From Streptomyces platensis (GTDB lineage Bacteria; Actinomycetota; Actinomycetes; Streptomycetales; Streptomycetaceae), in assembly GCF_008704855.1 (NCBI RefSeq), contig NZ_CP023691.1, positions 4,340,001 through 4,404,000 on the forward strand: DNA of 64,000 nucleotides. Reading direction: 5' to 3'. Positions 25,964 through 34,663 of the stretch are shown here, piece by piece (position 1 is the stretch's first letter; each line of letters starts with the position of its first letter). The position numbers were made by a program, and so were the translations under genes. The notes beneath the pieces were generated by a model. It did no database searches. It had not been told where the DNA came from and saw only the letters and a list, made by a program, of their open reading frames with translations.

Positions 25964-26770
25964 ATGCCGCGCAGCCACCATCACGCCGAGTCCGTCGTCG
26001 AGTCCGGCTCCTCCCGGCCGTCCCGTGCGGTCCGCCGCCGTACGCTGCGGATCGCCGCGGCGGGCCTGACTGCCGTCGCCGCGCTCACGCTCACCGCCTG
26101 CGGCGGCCAGGACAACCCGCTCCAGACCGGTGCCGCCAAGCCGTACAACCCGGTGCCGCAGGGCGCCGAGGAGGCGGTGGCGAAGGGCGACGGCGACCCC
26201 CAGGGTGGTCCCCGGCCCCACGGCGGCAGCGCGGAGCGGACCTCGGTCCAGCGCAGTGGCTCCGGCGCGGGTGCCGGAGCGAGCGGCACCGGGGCGGGCA
26301 CCGGCAAGGCGGCGGGCAAGAGCGGCAACACCGCCGGCATCCGGCACACCGCCTGCGACGCCGCGAAGATCCAGATCGTCGCCAAGCCGCTGAAGCGGCC
26401 GGTCAACCATCTGCTGCTGGAGGCCACCAACACCTCCGGCGCCACCTGCGACCTCTACTTCTCCCCCTACCTGCGCTTCGACGAGGCCCAGAGCCCGCTG
26501 GCCGAACTGCCGGACAGCAAGCCGCAGTCCGTGGTCACCCTCGCCCCCGGCCAGTCCGGCTACGCCGCGGTGATGACCTCGTCCGCCGATGGTTCCGGCA
26601 AGAACGGCAGCACCATGACCTCGCTGTCCGTCAGCCTCCCCGGCCGCGACGGCAAGGGCAGCATCGGCGGGTCGAGGACGGTGGCGCTGCCCGGCGGCTC
26701 CGTGTACCTCGACGACAGTGCCTGGGTGACGTACTGGCAGTCGGACATGAGCGCCGCGACGGCGTGGTGA
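25964..26770 (+). CDS. DUF4232 lipoprotein, copy 1
   Basis: 268 aa. The N-terminus is basic (HHH and RRR stretches), followed by a hydrophobic signal AAAGLTAVAALTLTAC with lipobox LTAC near residue 46, so it should be lipidated and extracytoplasmic. A Gly/Ala/Ser linker leads to a DUF4232 domain (about 125-268; conserved Cys pair in TACDAAKIQIV and GATCDLYFSPYLRF). DUF4232 proteins are common in actinobacteria, of unknown role, and probably beta-sandwich. The next gene is a paralogue. The start could also be a little downstream, but ATG 25964 keeps the arginines of the signal peptide. Confidence 0.75.
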   Translation: MPRSHHHAESVVESGSSRPSRAVRRRTLRIAAAGLTAVAALTLTACGGQDNPLQTGAAKPYNPVPQGAEEAVAKGDGDPQGGPRPHGGSAERTSVQRSGSGAGAGASGTGAGTGKAAGKSGNTAGIRHTACDAAKIQIVAKPLKRPVNHLLLEATNTSGATCDLYFSPYLRFDEAQSPLAELPDSKPQSVVTLAPGQSGYAAVMTSSADGSGKNGSTMTSLSVSLPGRDGKGSIGGSRTVALPGGSVYLDDSAWVTYWQSDMSAATAW

Positions 26771-27113
26771 GCCCCGTCCGGTGACGCGTCACTCCGCGCT
26801 CTGCGAGCCGCGGTCCGGTCACCCGGTCCCCGGCAGACCGTCAGCCGTCTGACGCAGGCTGAAGAAACCGGCCGCAGAGCCCCCTTGAACCAGGGCGCCC
26901 GCATCCCCCAGCGGGCGCCCTTTTCGTTGTCCGCCGCCCACTGTCCCGTCATGTCTCGTCCCGCGCCCCCACCCCCCTATGAGCTGCGATAACGCCATAT
27001 CACCAGGGCCCGCGACGAACCCACCCTGGCGCATTGACCGGCAATGGATATCGTGGCCGTGCCATGACAGACACACCTCGCTGATACGCAGCACCTCACT
27101 GGGGGAACCACCC
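26771..27113. other. 343-bp gap between the two DUF4232 genes
   Basis: Holds the rho-independent terminator of copy 1 (separate entry) and presumably the promoter of copy 2. A weak CCAGGG...CCCTGG dyad lies near 27003-27030; nothing else is recognisable. Confidence 0.5.
26892..26921 (+). terminator. Rho-independent terminator after DUF4232 copy 1
   Basis: 11-bp perfect stem AGGGCGCCCGC/GCGGGCGCCCT with an 8-nt loop followed by TTTTCGTT, one of the few in this window with a U-run. Confidence 0.85.
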
Positions 27114-27761
27114 ATGACCGCACGCCGCTCCCGCCACCGCTCCGCCGCATACGCCGCGCTGGCCCTCGGGCTGGCCGGTTCGCTCGCGCTGACCGGCTGC
27201 AACAGCCACTCCTCGAAGAAGTCGAAGAAGTCGTCCTCCTCGTCTTCCAAGAGCAAGAAGCGCAAGATCATCGGTGGCGGTGCGGCTGCGGCGGGCGCGG
27301 GAGCGGTATCGCGGCGGGTGCCCGACTGCTACCCCAGCACGTACAAGGTCACGTTCTCCCAGCAGACCGGCCCGAAGAGCCATGTGGCCGTGAAGTTCAA
27401 GAACTCCACCAGCCGCGACTGCAAGCTCTACAACGCGCCGCTGCTGCGCTTCAACAACGCCAAGAAGCCGCTGCCGCTGCTCCAGGGCACGCCCGGCCAC
27501 CTCGACGGCACCCGCATCACGGTGCCCGCCCACGGCTACGCCTACGCGGTCATCCCCACCAACACCGCGGCCACCAAGGGCACCGAGCAGAAGTCGGTGG
27601 CCATCGACTTCATGGGTATCTCCGCGAGCTCGGCCACGCACGGTCCGGTCACCGTCGACTTCGCGGAGAAGCGGCTCCACATCTCCGTCGGCAAGAGCAA
27701 GGTCACCAACTGGAGCTCCAGCATTCACGGGGCGCAGCTGGCGGGCGGCGTCGGCAAGTAG
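27114..27761 (+). CDS. DUF4232 lipoprotein, copy 2
   Basis: 215 aa paralogue of the preceding gene. Signal peptide with lipobox LTGC near residue 27 (LALGLAGSLALTGCNS), then a striking Lys/Ser tract (KKSKKSSSSSSKSKKRK) in place of the Gly/Ala linker, and a DUF4232 domain (about 70-215; Cys in VPDCYPSTYKV and SRDCKLYNAPLLRF matching copy 1). The lysine-rich stem just outside the membrane could contact teichoic acid, phospholipid headgroups or other polyanions; that is inference. ATG 27114 is preceded by GGGGGAACC. Function unknown. Confidence 0.75.
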   Translation: MTARRSRHRSAAYAALALGLAGSLALTGCNSHSSKKSKKSSSSSSKSKKRKIIGGGAAAAGAGAVSRRVPDCYPSTYKVTFSQQTGPKSHVAVKFKNSTSRDCKLYNAPLLRFNNAKKPLPLLQGTPGHLDGTRITVPAHGYAYAVIPTNTAATKGTEQKSVAIDFMGISASSATHGPVTVDFAEKRLHISVGKSKVTNWSSSIHGAQLAGGVGK

Positions 27762-27806
27762 CCGCGACGCCGACCGGCCCGGGGTGACGGCCGGCGGTTG
27801 GCTTCG

Positions 27807-27833
27807 GCCCGGGCCCGGTCGACGGGCCCGGGC
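27807..27833. terminator. Bidirectional terminator between DUF4232 copy 2 and the Trx-NHL gene
   Basis: 11-bp perfect stem GCCCGGGCCCG/CGGGCCCGGGC, loop GTCGA-like, between two converging genes (46 and 10 bp from their stops). Confidence 0.75.
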
Positions 27834-27842
27834 GTCTCGCTT

Positions 27843-29651
27843 CTACTCGGCGTCCAGCCCGGCCAGTACGAGACCCAGCCGGGCCACCCCGCCCTCGGCG
27901 ATCTCGACCGGGACGCCCCAGTCCTGCTGGTGTACATGGCAGGCGGGGTACTCGATGTCCGGGGCGTCGTCACAGGACGCGGCCATCGCCGAGACATGCA
28001 GCACGCCCTCGGTCATACCGTCCGCGAGCACCAGATCCCGGGTGAGGTCGGTGCCGGCGCCCGCACCGTCGGCGAGCAGCTCCGGCGGGGTCGCACTGAC
28101 CAGCAGCCGCGTCGAGGGACCGTAGCGGGTGTCGAGCTTCTGGCCGGCCGGGGCCTGGAAGACCACCTCCAGCCGCAGTGCGCCCGGGGCGACCTCGGTG
28201 GCCGCGCGCTGGGTGCGATGCGCCACCGACTCGACGCGGATCGCCTCCTCCGGCAGCCGCAGCCGGGTCAGCCGGTGCCGTGCCGACTCCACCACCACGA
28301 GATCGCCGTCGACGAGCACCGCATCGGACGGCTCGCGCAGATCCTTCGCCAGCGTCGTCACCTCGCCGCTCGCCGGGTCGAAGCGACGCAGGGCGTGGTT
28401 GTAGGTGTCCGCGATGGCGACCGAGCCGTCGGGCAGCGCGGTCACCCCCAGCGGGTGCTGGAGCAGTGCCTGGCCGGCGGCGCCGTCGCGGTGCCCGAAG
28501 TCGAACAGGCCGGTGCCGACGGCCGTTCGGATGACATAGCCGTCGCCCGCTTCGGCGGGCTCCACCCAGCGGACCGCGCTGGTCTCCGAGTCCGCGATCC
28601 ACAGCCGGTCGCCGGCCGCCGCGAGCCCGGACGGCTGGGCGAACCACGCCTCGGCGGCCGGGCCGTCCACCAGGCCCTCGTTGGTGGTGCCGGCCGCGAC
28701 CTCGACCGTTCCGGCAGCCGGGTCGTACGTCCACAGCTGGTGCACCCCGGCCATCGCGATCCACAGCCGGTCCTGCCACCAGGCGAGGTCCCACGGCGAG
28801 GAGAGGTCCACCTCGCGCGCCGGACCCGAGGTCGGCGAGCCCTGCCACCACTGCTTGCCGGTGCCGGCCACCGTCTCCAGCGTGCCGCTGTCGGGGTCGA
28901 GGACGCGGATGGCGTGGTTGACCGTGTCGGCGACGGCCACCTTGCCGTCCGGCAGCAGCGCCAGGCCCTGCGGCTCGTTGAAGGAGTCCGCGGTCAGTCC
29001 GCGCTCACCGGTGCCGATCCGGCGCAGCACCTGCTCGCCGTCCGCCGCCAGCTCCACCAGCTGATGCCGGGTGGTGTCCGAGACGAGGAAGCTGCCGCCC
29101 GGCAGCCGGACCGCCTTGCCGGGGAAGCGCAGATCGGTGGCCACCGGCTCCGGCGGTACGTAGGGACCGTCGCCGCGGTGCAGGGTGCCCTTCGCCTCGT
29201 GCTCGGCCTCCAGCTCCTCGACGAGCTTCTCGATGGCGTGCGCATGGCCCTCGCCGGCGTGCTGGGCGACGACATACCCCTCGGGGTCGATCACCACGAG
29301 CGTCGGCCAGGCCCGTACCGCGTACTGCTTCCAGGTGGTGAGCTCGGGGTCGTCGAGGACCGGGTGCTCGACGCCATAGCGCTCCACGGCGTCCACGACG
29401 GCCTGGTGCTCGGCCTCGTGCACGAACTTCGGGGAGTGCACGCCGATGATCACGACGGTGTCGCGGTGCCGCTCCTCCAGCTCCCGCAGCTCATCCAGGA
29501 CATGCAGACAGTTCACACAGCAAAAGGTCCAGAAATCCAGGACGACGATGCGTCCTCGCAGGTCGGAGAGGGTCAGATCCTTGTTGCCGGTGTTCAGCCA
29601 GCCGCCCTTGCCGGTCAGCTCGGGGGCGCGGACGCGTGCACGTGAAGCCAT
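27843..29651 (-). CDS. Thioredoxin-like plus NHL-repeat protein (NHLRC2-like)
   Basis: 602 aa. Residues ~1-150 form a thioredoxin/TlpA-like domain (LSDLRGRIVVLDFWTFCCVNCLHVLDEL); the redox pair is CVNC, preceded by another Cys. Residues ~165-510 are a six-bladed NHL beta-propeller, with repeats such as FNEPQGLALLPDGKVAVADTVNHAIR and LGVTALPDGSVAIADTYNHALR. A C-terminal beta domain follows. The same architecture is found in eukaryotic NHLRC2. No signal peptide is seen, so it is probably cytosolic; role unknown, likely thiol-disulfide chemistry on a protein bound by the propeller. Start ATG 29651 (MASRARVRAPELTG) is where homology begins. Divergent from the LURP-one gene with 64 bp between starts. 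Confidence 0.85.
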   Translation of the reverse strand: MASRARVRAPELTGKGGWLNTGNKDLTLSDLRGRIVVLDFWTFCCVNCLHVLDELRELEERHRDTVVIIGVHSPKFVHEAEHQAVVDAVERYGVEHPVLDDPELTTWKQYAVRAWPTLVVIDPEGYVVAQHAGEGHAHAIEKLVEELEAEHEAKGTLHRGDGPYVPPEPVATDLRFPGKAVRLPGGSFLVSDTTRHQLVELAADGEQVLRRIGTGERGLTADSFNEPQGLALLPDGKVAVADTVNHAIRVLDPDSGTLETVAGTGKQWWQGSPTSGPAREVDLSSPWDLAWWQDRLWIAMAGVHQLWTYDPAAGTVEVAAGTTNEGLVDGPAAEAWFAQPSGLAAAGDRLWIADSETSAVRWVEPAEAGDGYVIRTAVGTGLFDFGHRDGAAGQALLQHPLGVTALPDGSVAIADTYNHALRRFDPASGEVTTLAKDLREPSDAVLVDGDLVVVESARHRLTRLRLPEEAIRVESVAHRTQRAATEVAPGALRLEVVFQAPAGQKLDTRYGPSTRLLVSATPPELLADGAGAGTDLTRDLVLADGMTEGVLHVSAMAASCDDAPDIEYPACHVHQQDWGVPVEIAEGGVARLGLVLAGLDAE

Positions 29652-29715
29652 GTGGACATTCAACGTCACTCGGGTGCCTGCGCATTCCGCAGGGCCCCGG
29701 GGGAACACGTCAGCC

Positions 29716-30246
29716 ATGCAGCGATCTCCCGGGGACGCGTCCCCGCGCACGGGCAAGTACGTGGTACGTGACCGCATCTTCGGCATCGGTGACGACTACT
29801 GGATCGAGGACGAGCACGGACGGCACGCCTACCTGGTGGACGGGAAGGCGCTGCGGCTGCGGGAGACCTTCGAGCTGAAGGACCCCGAACGGCGGGTGCT
29901 GATCACCATCCGCAAGAAGATGCTCAGCCTGCGCGACACGATGACCATCGAACGAGGCGACGAGCCGCTGGCCACCATCAAGCGCAAACGGCTCTCGCTG
30001 CTGCGCAACCACTACCGCGTCGAGCTGGTGGACGGCACCGAACTGGACGTCAGCGGAAAGATCCTGGACCGGGAGTTCGCGATCGAGTACGACGGCGAAC
30101 TGCTCGCCGAGATCTCGCGGCGCTGGCTGACCGTGCGCGACACCTATGCGGTCAATGTCGTCCGGGAGGACGCGGACCCGCCGCTGCTGATCGCCATCGC
30201 GGTGTGTGTGATCCGGCTGGCGGAGCGGGAGCGCGGCGAGGACTGA
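29716..30246 (+). CDS. LURP-one-related (LOR) family protein
   Basis: 176 aa. The whole length fits the LOR fold (tubby/scramblase-like 12-stranded barrel): YVVRDRIFGIGDDYWIEDEHG, AYLVDGKALRLRETFELKD, and a final hydrophobic helix LLIAIAVCVIRLAERER. Bacterial members are small cytoplasmic proteins that probably bind a lipid or membrane surface, but no biochemical function is established. ATG 29716 opens the conserved sequence. Divergent from the thioredoxin-NHL gene, so a shared regulatory region of only 64 bp is expected. Confidence 0.83.
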   Translation: MQRSPGDASPRTGKYVVRDRIFGIGDDYWIEDEHGRHAYLVDGKALRLRETFELKDPERRVLITIRKKMLSLRDTMTIERGDEPLATIKRKRLSLLRNHYRVELVDGTELDVSGKILDREFAIEYDGELLAEISRRWLTVRDTYAVNVVREDADPPLLIAIAVCVIRLAERERGED

Positions 30247-30397
30247 GAAGCACACGTTCCGGGCGTACGGCGCACCCCTCTGCGGCCGGGAAGCATCGGC
30301 CTACGATGGTCGTCCGAAAGCACTGCCGGGGTGCCCGTGCGCAGCGTAACTTAACTGCACAGACAGCAGCCCGCGTACGAACCGTCCGAGGGGTCCC

Positions 30398-31222
30398 GTG
30401 ACCGTCCATCCCAGCCTTCAGTCCTCCATCGATGCCTGGACTCACTCCATAGAAGCGATAACCGAGCTGGTGACTCCGCTCGTCGAAGGCGAGTGGAACA
30501 GGGCGACGGGCCTCCCAGGATGGTCTGTGCGTGATGTGGTCTCCCATGTCATCGGCCTGGAATGCGAGATGCTGGGCGACCCGCGGCCGATTCACACGCT
30601 GCCGCGCGATCTCTACCACGTACGCAGCGAGTCGGCGCGACGCATGGAGGTGCAGGTCGACGTCCGTCGGCACCACACCGCGCCGGAGATGCTCAGCGAG
30701 CTCGAATACACCGTCATCCGCCGCTCCCGGCAGCTGCGCAACGAGTCCCGCCAGCCGGACGCCGAGATACGCAGCCCGCTCGGCGAGGACCGTACGCTGG
30801 AATTCGTGCTCCAGCAGCGGGCGTTCGATGTCTGGGTGCATGAGCAGGACCTGCGCCGGGCGCTCGGCAAGCCCGGCAATCTCGACTCCCCCGGCGCGCA
30901 GGTGACGCGCGATCTGCTGGTGAAGGCGCTGCCCGGCATCGTCGCCAAGCGGGCCCAGGCGCCCGCCGATTCAGCGGTGGTCTTCGACGTCAGCGGACCG
31001 CTGGAATTCCTGCGGACGGTCCGGATCAACGCCGAGGGCAACGCCACGATCGACGGCAGTGTCTCGCTCGGCCCGACCCTGACGCTCGCCCTGGACTGGG
31101 ACACCTTCCACCAGCTGGCCTGCGGCCGGGTGCGTCCGTCGGCCGTCACCGAGCAGATCAAGATCGACGGCGACGCCGAACTGGCCGCGGCGATCCTGGA
31201 CCACTTCGCGGTCACGCCGTAG
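30398..31222 (+). CDS. Mycothiol-dependent maleylpyruvate isomerase family protein (DinB-like)
   Basis: 274 aa. The N-terminal half is a four-helix DinB/MDMPI bundle (LVEGEWNRATGLPGWSVRDVVSHVIGLE; the metal-binding His is in VSHVIG, with further His in RRHHT and the VWVHEQDLRR helix). The C-terminal half is the SCP2-like MDMPI domain (VFDVSGPLEFLRTVRI...VSLGPTLTLALDWDTFHQLACGRV). These proteins use mycothiol as cofactor in isomerisation, transferase or detoxification; exact reaction unknown. GTG 30398 is the start of homology. It converges on an MFS gene across a gap that holds two parS sites. Confidence 0.82.
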   Translation: MTVHPSLQSSIDAWTHSIEAITELVTPLVEGEWNRATGLPGWSVRDVVSHVIGLECEMLGDPRPIHTLPRDLYHVRSESARRMEVQVDVRRHHTAPEMLSELEYTVIRRSRQLRNESRQPDAEIRSPLGEDRTLEFVLQQRAFDVWVHEQDLRRALGKPGNLDSPGAQVTRDLLVKALPGIVAKRAQAPADSAVVFDVSGPLEFLRTVRINAEGNATIDGSVSLGPTLTLALDWDTFHQLACGRVRPSAVTEQIKIDGDAELAAAILDHFAVTP

Positions 31223-31316
31223 CACCAGGCGGACGGCGTCCCGGCGGGTATCCGCCTCTCCACGCCGCTGCCCGTCAGCCGGCCGCAGAACGAGAGCCGT
31301 CCCCGGAGTATGAGCC

Positions 31317-31330
31317 GTTTCACGTGAAAC
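31317..31330. other. parS site 3 (perfect)
   Basis: GTTTCACGTGAAAC in the convergent gap between the MDMPI-family gene and the MFS gene, 10 bp from the next parS site. Confidence 0.92.
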
Positions 31331-31340
31331 AGCCCTGTCC

Positions 31341-31354
31341 GTTCCACGTGAAAC
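31341..31354. other. parS site 4 (one variant base)
   Basis: GTTCCACGTGAAAC differs from site 3 only at position 4, the position that is N in the Bacillus parS consensus, so ParB binding is still expected. Spacing from site 3 is 24 bp centre to centre. Confidence 0.8.
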
Positions 31355-31382
31355 GGACCCGGCCGCCAACCGCCCGGCCGCC

Positions 31383-32756
31383 TCAGGCCGGCACGTGAAC
31401 CGCCTCGACCCGGCTGACGACCAGCCGTTCGCGCTCACGCCGCGCCGCACGCCGACGCAGCCGCAGGATCTGCGAGACGCCGAGCGCCTCCAGGACGAAC
31501 ATCGAGGCGAAGGCGATCCGGTAGTTGTCGCCGGTCGCGTCCAGCAGCACTCCGACGGCGAGCAGGGTCGTCATCGAGGCGGTGAAGCCGCCCATGTTGA
31601 CGATGCCGGAGGCGGTGCCCTGGCGCTCGGGCGGGTTGGCGGGCCGCGCGAAGTCGAAGCCGATCATCGAGGCGGGGCCACAGGCGCCCAGCACCGCACA
31701 CAGCACGATCAGCAGCGCCATCGGGGCGTGATCGGCCGGCCAGGCCAGCACCAGCCCCCACAGCAGCGCCGTGGCGCCCACGGTGCCCAGTGCCAGTGGC
31801 GTACGGGCCGCGTGATGGCGGGCGATGACCTGGCCGAAGATCAGGCCCACCGCCATGTTGGAGAGCACCACGAGGGTGAGCAGTTCACCGGCGGTGCCGC
31901 GGGACAGCCCCTGTGCCTCGACGAGGAACGGCAGGCCCCAGAGCAGCAGGAACACCATCGCGGGGAACTGGGTGGTGAAGTGCACCCACATGCCCAGCCG
32001 GGTACCGGGCTCCCGCCAGGCGTCCGCGATCTGCCGACGCACGAATCCGGAGCCGGTGTGCGCGGCGGACGCGGGCGGCGGCTCGAAGCCCTCGGGGTGG
32101 TCCTTGAGGAAGAGCAGCAGCACGATCAGCACGACGATGCCGCCGGCCGCGCTGGCGGCGAAGGTCGGAGTCCAGCCGAAGGAGTGCAGGAAGCGGGCGA
32201 GGACGAGCGTGGAGACGAGGTTGCCCGCCATCCCCACCAGCGCGGCGATCTGAGCGATCATCGGGCCGCGGCGGGCCGGGAACCACCGGGCGCCCAGCCG
32301 CAGCACGCTGATGAAGGTCATCGCATCCCCGCAGCCGAGCAGTGCACGCGAGCCGAGCGCCATGGCGTACGACGAGGAGAGCGCAAAGCCGAACTGGCCG
32401 GCGGTGTAGAGCACCACACCGATCGTCAGCACCTTCTTGGCGCCGAGCCGGTCGACCAGCAGACCGACGGGGATCTGCATCCCCGCGTACACCAGCAGCT
32501 GGAGGATGGAGAACGTCGACAGCGCCGAGGCGTTGATATGGAAGCGGTCAGCGGCGTCCAGCCCGGCCACGCCGAGGCTGGTGCGGTAGGTGATCGCGAC
32601 GAAGTAGACCGCGACACCGATGCCCCAGACCGCCATCGCCCTCCGGCCGCCGGGCGGGTCCGCGGGCATCAGCCGGGCGGAGCCGCCGCCTATACCGGAG
32701 CCGCCGGCACCGTCCGAGCCGAGGGAACCACCGGCGTTTCCGCCGCCGGCGCTCAT
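31383..32756 (-). CDS. MFS transporter of the GntR-MFS pair
   Basis: 457 aa, about 12 membrane helices after a ~40-residue Gly-rich cytoplasmic leader. MFS signature GLLVDRLGAKKVL after helix 2, GSRALLGCGDAMTFISVLRLGARWFPARRG around helices 4-5, and FLLLWGLPFLVEAQG in the second half resemble the ACS/glucarate-type sugar-acid and nitrate-like permeases; substrate not assigned. Its ATG overlaps the stop of the upstream GntR gene (ATGA), so the regulator and transporter are translated from one message, and the regulator probably senses the transported compound. It ends 28 bp from parS site 4. Confidence 0.83.
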   Translation of the reverse strand: MSAGGGNAGGSLGSDGAGGSGIGGGSARLMPADPPGGRRAMAVWGIGVAVYFVAITYRTSLGVAGLDAADRFHINASALSTFSILQLLVYAGMQIPVGLLVDRLGAKKVLTIGVVLYTAGQFGFALSSSYAMALGSRALLGCGDAMTFISVLRLGARWFPARRGPMIAQIAALVGMAGNLVSTLVLARFLHSFGWTPTFAASAAGGIVVLIVLLLFLKDHPEGFEPPPASAAHTGSGFVRRQIADAWREPGTRLGMWVHFTTQFPAMVFLLLWGLPFLVEAQGLSRGTAGELLTLVVLSNMAVGLIFGQVIARHHAARTPLALGTVGATALLWGLVLAWPADHAPMALLIVLCAVLGACGPASMIGFDFARPANPPERQGTASGIVNMGGFTASMTTLLAVGVLLDATGDNYRIAFASMFVLEALGVSQILRLRRRAARRERERLVVSRVEAVHVPA

Positions 32757-33442
32757 CGCACGTCCCCTTGCGCCAGGTTGCGGACCCAGCTGACGTGACG
32801 CTGCACGACCTCGGTCGCGGCGTCCGCGTCACCGGCGCGCAGCGCCTCCAGGATCTCCGCATGCTCGGTGATGTTCTTGGCGATCCGGTCCGGATGGGCA
32901 TGCATCACCGCGACGCCCATCCGCAGCTGACGGTCGCGCAGCTGCTCATAGAGCCGGTCCAGGATCTGGTTGCCGGCGCTGCGCACGATGGCGGCGTGGA
33001 AGGCGCGGTCGGTGACGGACACGGCGGCCAGATCACCGGACGCGGCCTGCTCCCGCATCGTCTCCAGCAGCTCGGTCAGCTCGCCGACCAGCGCCTCACT
33101 GGCGGGCACCGCCTTGGCCGCGGCGTGCTTCTCCACCAGCAGCCGGGTCTCGACGACATCGGCGATCTCCTGCGCGGAGACCGGCAGCACCAGCGCGCCC
33201 TTCTTGGGGTAGAGCTTGATCAGCCCCTCGACCTCCAGCCGCAGCAGCGCCTCGCGCACCGGTGTCCGTGACACCCCCACGGCGTCGGCCAGCTCGCCCT
33301 CGGTGAGCAGCATGCCGCCCTCGTAGCGGCGGTCCAGGACGGCGTCCTTGATATGGGCGTAGACCCGCTCGGCGGCGGGCGGCTGCTTGACGGTGGACTC
33401 TCTGGCAGGCGCGGTGGGCGTGGACGCTGAGGGCATGCGCAC
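32753..33442 (-). CDS. GntR family regulator, FadR/FCD type
   Basis: 229 aa. A ~20-residue leader precedes a GntR winged helix (about 25-90; GELADAVGVSRTPVREALLRLEVEGLI is the signature) and an all-helical FCD ligand domain (about 95-220; metal-binding His in DRAFHAAIVRSAGN, a later MHAHPDR and ITEHAEILEAL). FCD regulators bind organic acids through a metal ion and usually repress the neighbouring catabolic or transport gene, here the overlapping MFS gene. GTG 33442 or ATG 33436 could be the start. The upstream region contains TAGATACAACAGGTATGCG, a possible operator with imperfect symmetry. Confidence 0.88.
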   Translation of the reverse strand: MRMPSASTPTAPARESTVKQPPAAERVYAHIKDAVLDRRYEGGMLLTEGELADAVGVSRTPVREALLRLEVEGLIKLYPKKGALVLPVSAQEIADVVETRLLVEKHAAAKAVPASEALVGELTELLETMREQAASGDLAAVSVTDRAFHAAIVRSAGNQILDRLYEQLRDRQLRMGVAVMHAHPDRIAKNITEHAEILEALRAGDADAATEVVQRHVSWVRNLAQGDVR

Positions 33443-33600
33443 AGGATAGATACAACAGGTATGCGTTCGACACCGCAGTCCGAGATACGGACGGAACGGT
33501 CACGTTTTCGCTGGTGGAGGCGTTGTGAGGCCGTCATGGCGGCGGCGGGCCGGCCAGCGCCCGGTGTGCGTCCCGGCCCGTCCGCCGCCTGACGGTGCCC

Positions 33601-34467
33601 TCAGCCCGGCATCCGCCCCTGCGCGACCAACCGGTTCACGACCTGCGCATGGGCGGGGGCGCAGCGCTCCCGCGCTTCCTGGCGGTCGAACCAGGCGTAT
33701 TCGGCGATCTCCCGGCCGGGGGCCGGTGCGATGTCCTGGGGCCCGCCGGTGAAGCAGGTCATGTGCAGCCGGCGCCCGTTCTTGCCGTGGGCGACGGCAT
33801 GGATGACAAAGGCCTCCGACAGCTCGTCGGCGGGTACCACCAGGCCGAGTTCCTCACCGAGCTCGCGGGACAGCGCCTCCCGGGCGGTCTCGCCGGGCTC
33901 GTACTTGCCGCCCGGGAGATAGAACGTGTCGTTCCCCCGCGTCCGTACGCTCAGCAGCCGCCCCTCGCGCAGATGCAGCCAGCTCACCGACTTCAGCGGT
34001 GCGCCGCGCTCCATGGAGATCAGCGGATGGCCGGTCTCCTCGTCCGTCCGCCGCCCGCGCTCCGTGAAGCCGAGGTGGGCGTAGAAGCGGCGGGCCCGGT
34101 CGTTGCCCTCGAAGACCTCCAGGGTCAGCGCGCCGTGCAGGGCCGCCGCATGCTCCAGCAACTCCCGCCCGATTCCGCCCCCTTGGGCCTCCGGCGCCAC
34201 GAAAAGCCCGCCGACCTCGGTCCCGGGCCGGTCGCCGTCCCCGGGCCCGCCGGTCAGCAGTCCGAGCAGTCCGATGACGCGGCCCTCGCGCTCGGCCACC
34301 CAGTTCTCCGCCTGGACGAGGTACACCTCACGGAGGAGCCGGGCCCGTTCGCCCGCGCCCTCCCCGTCGAGGAAGGGATGCGCCTGCCGCGCGGCCCGGG
34401 ACCACAGATCGGTGACCACGTCCTGGTCGGAGGGTTGGTAGGGCCGGATGATCATTTCGGTGCTCAT
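33601..34467 (-). CDS. GNAT acetyltransferase - NUDIX hydrolase fusion
   Basis: 288 aa bifunctional protein. Residues ~1-150 are a GNAT N-acetyltransferase (IIRPYQPSDQDVVTDLW, then the acetyl-CoA loop VAPEAQGGGIGRELLEHA and NDRARRFYAHLGFTE). Residues ~160-288 are a NUDIX domain with an intact NUDIX box: G-x5-E-x7-REL-x-EE-LG beginning at GKYEPGE, about residues 201-223. NUDIX hydrolases cleave nucleoside diphosphates linked to another group; the GNAT part acetylates an amine. Either the two act on the same small molecule or the fusion couples damage sanitation to modification. ATG 34467 is preferred; 12 further in-frame codons exist upstream. Confidence 0.85.
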   Translation of the reverse strand: MSTEMIIRPYQPSDQDVVTDLWSRAARQAHPFLDGEGAGERARLLREVYLVQAENWVAEREGRVIGLLGLLTGGPGDGDRPGTEVGGLFVAPEAQGGGIGRELLEHAAALHGALTLEVFEGNDRARRFYAHLGFTERGRRTDEETGHPLISMERGAPLKSVSWLHLREGRLLSVRTRGNDTFYLPGGKYEPGETAREALSRELGEELGLVVPADELSEAFVIHAVAHGKNGRRLHMTCFTGGPQDIAPAPGREIAEYAWFDRQEARERCAPAHAQVVNRLVAQGRMPG

Positions 34468-34663
34468 TTCGCCGACCGTAAACAGCGCGGCCGACCGCGG
34501 CAAACCCTTTCCCGGGCACCGGTGGACGGGGAACTCCAGAGGGATGTCGGGTCCACCTCAAGTCTGACAGGAGTCCGTACCTGCCGCGTACGGACCGCGC
34601 TGCATCTCATGGGTGAATAGAGGGACGGAGCCGGGGAGGCTCCGACACCAAGGGGAGTGGACC

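Noticed and set aside
29631..29644. GTGCACGTGAAGCC as an eighth parS
   Set aside because: It matches only the CACGTGAA core, has several mismatches in the arms and lies inside a coding region, unlike the true sites.
31388..31401. CACGTGAA core near 31391 as another parS
   Set aside because: Five mismatches to the consensus and inside the MFS gene end.
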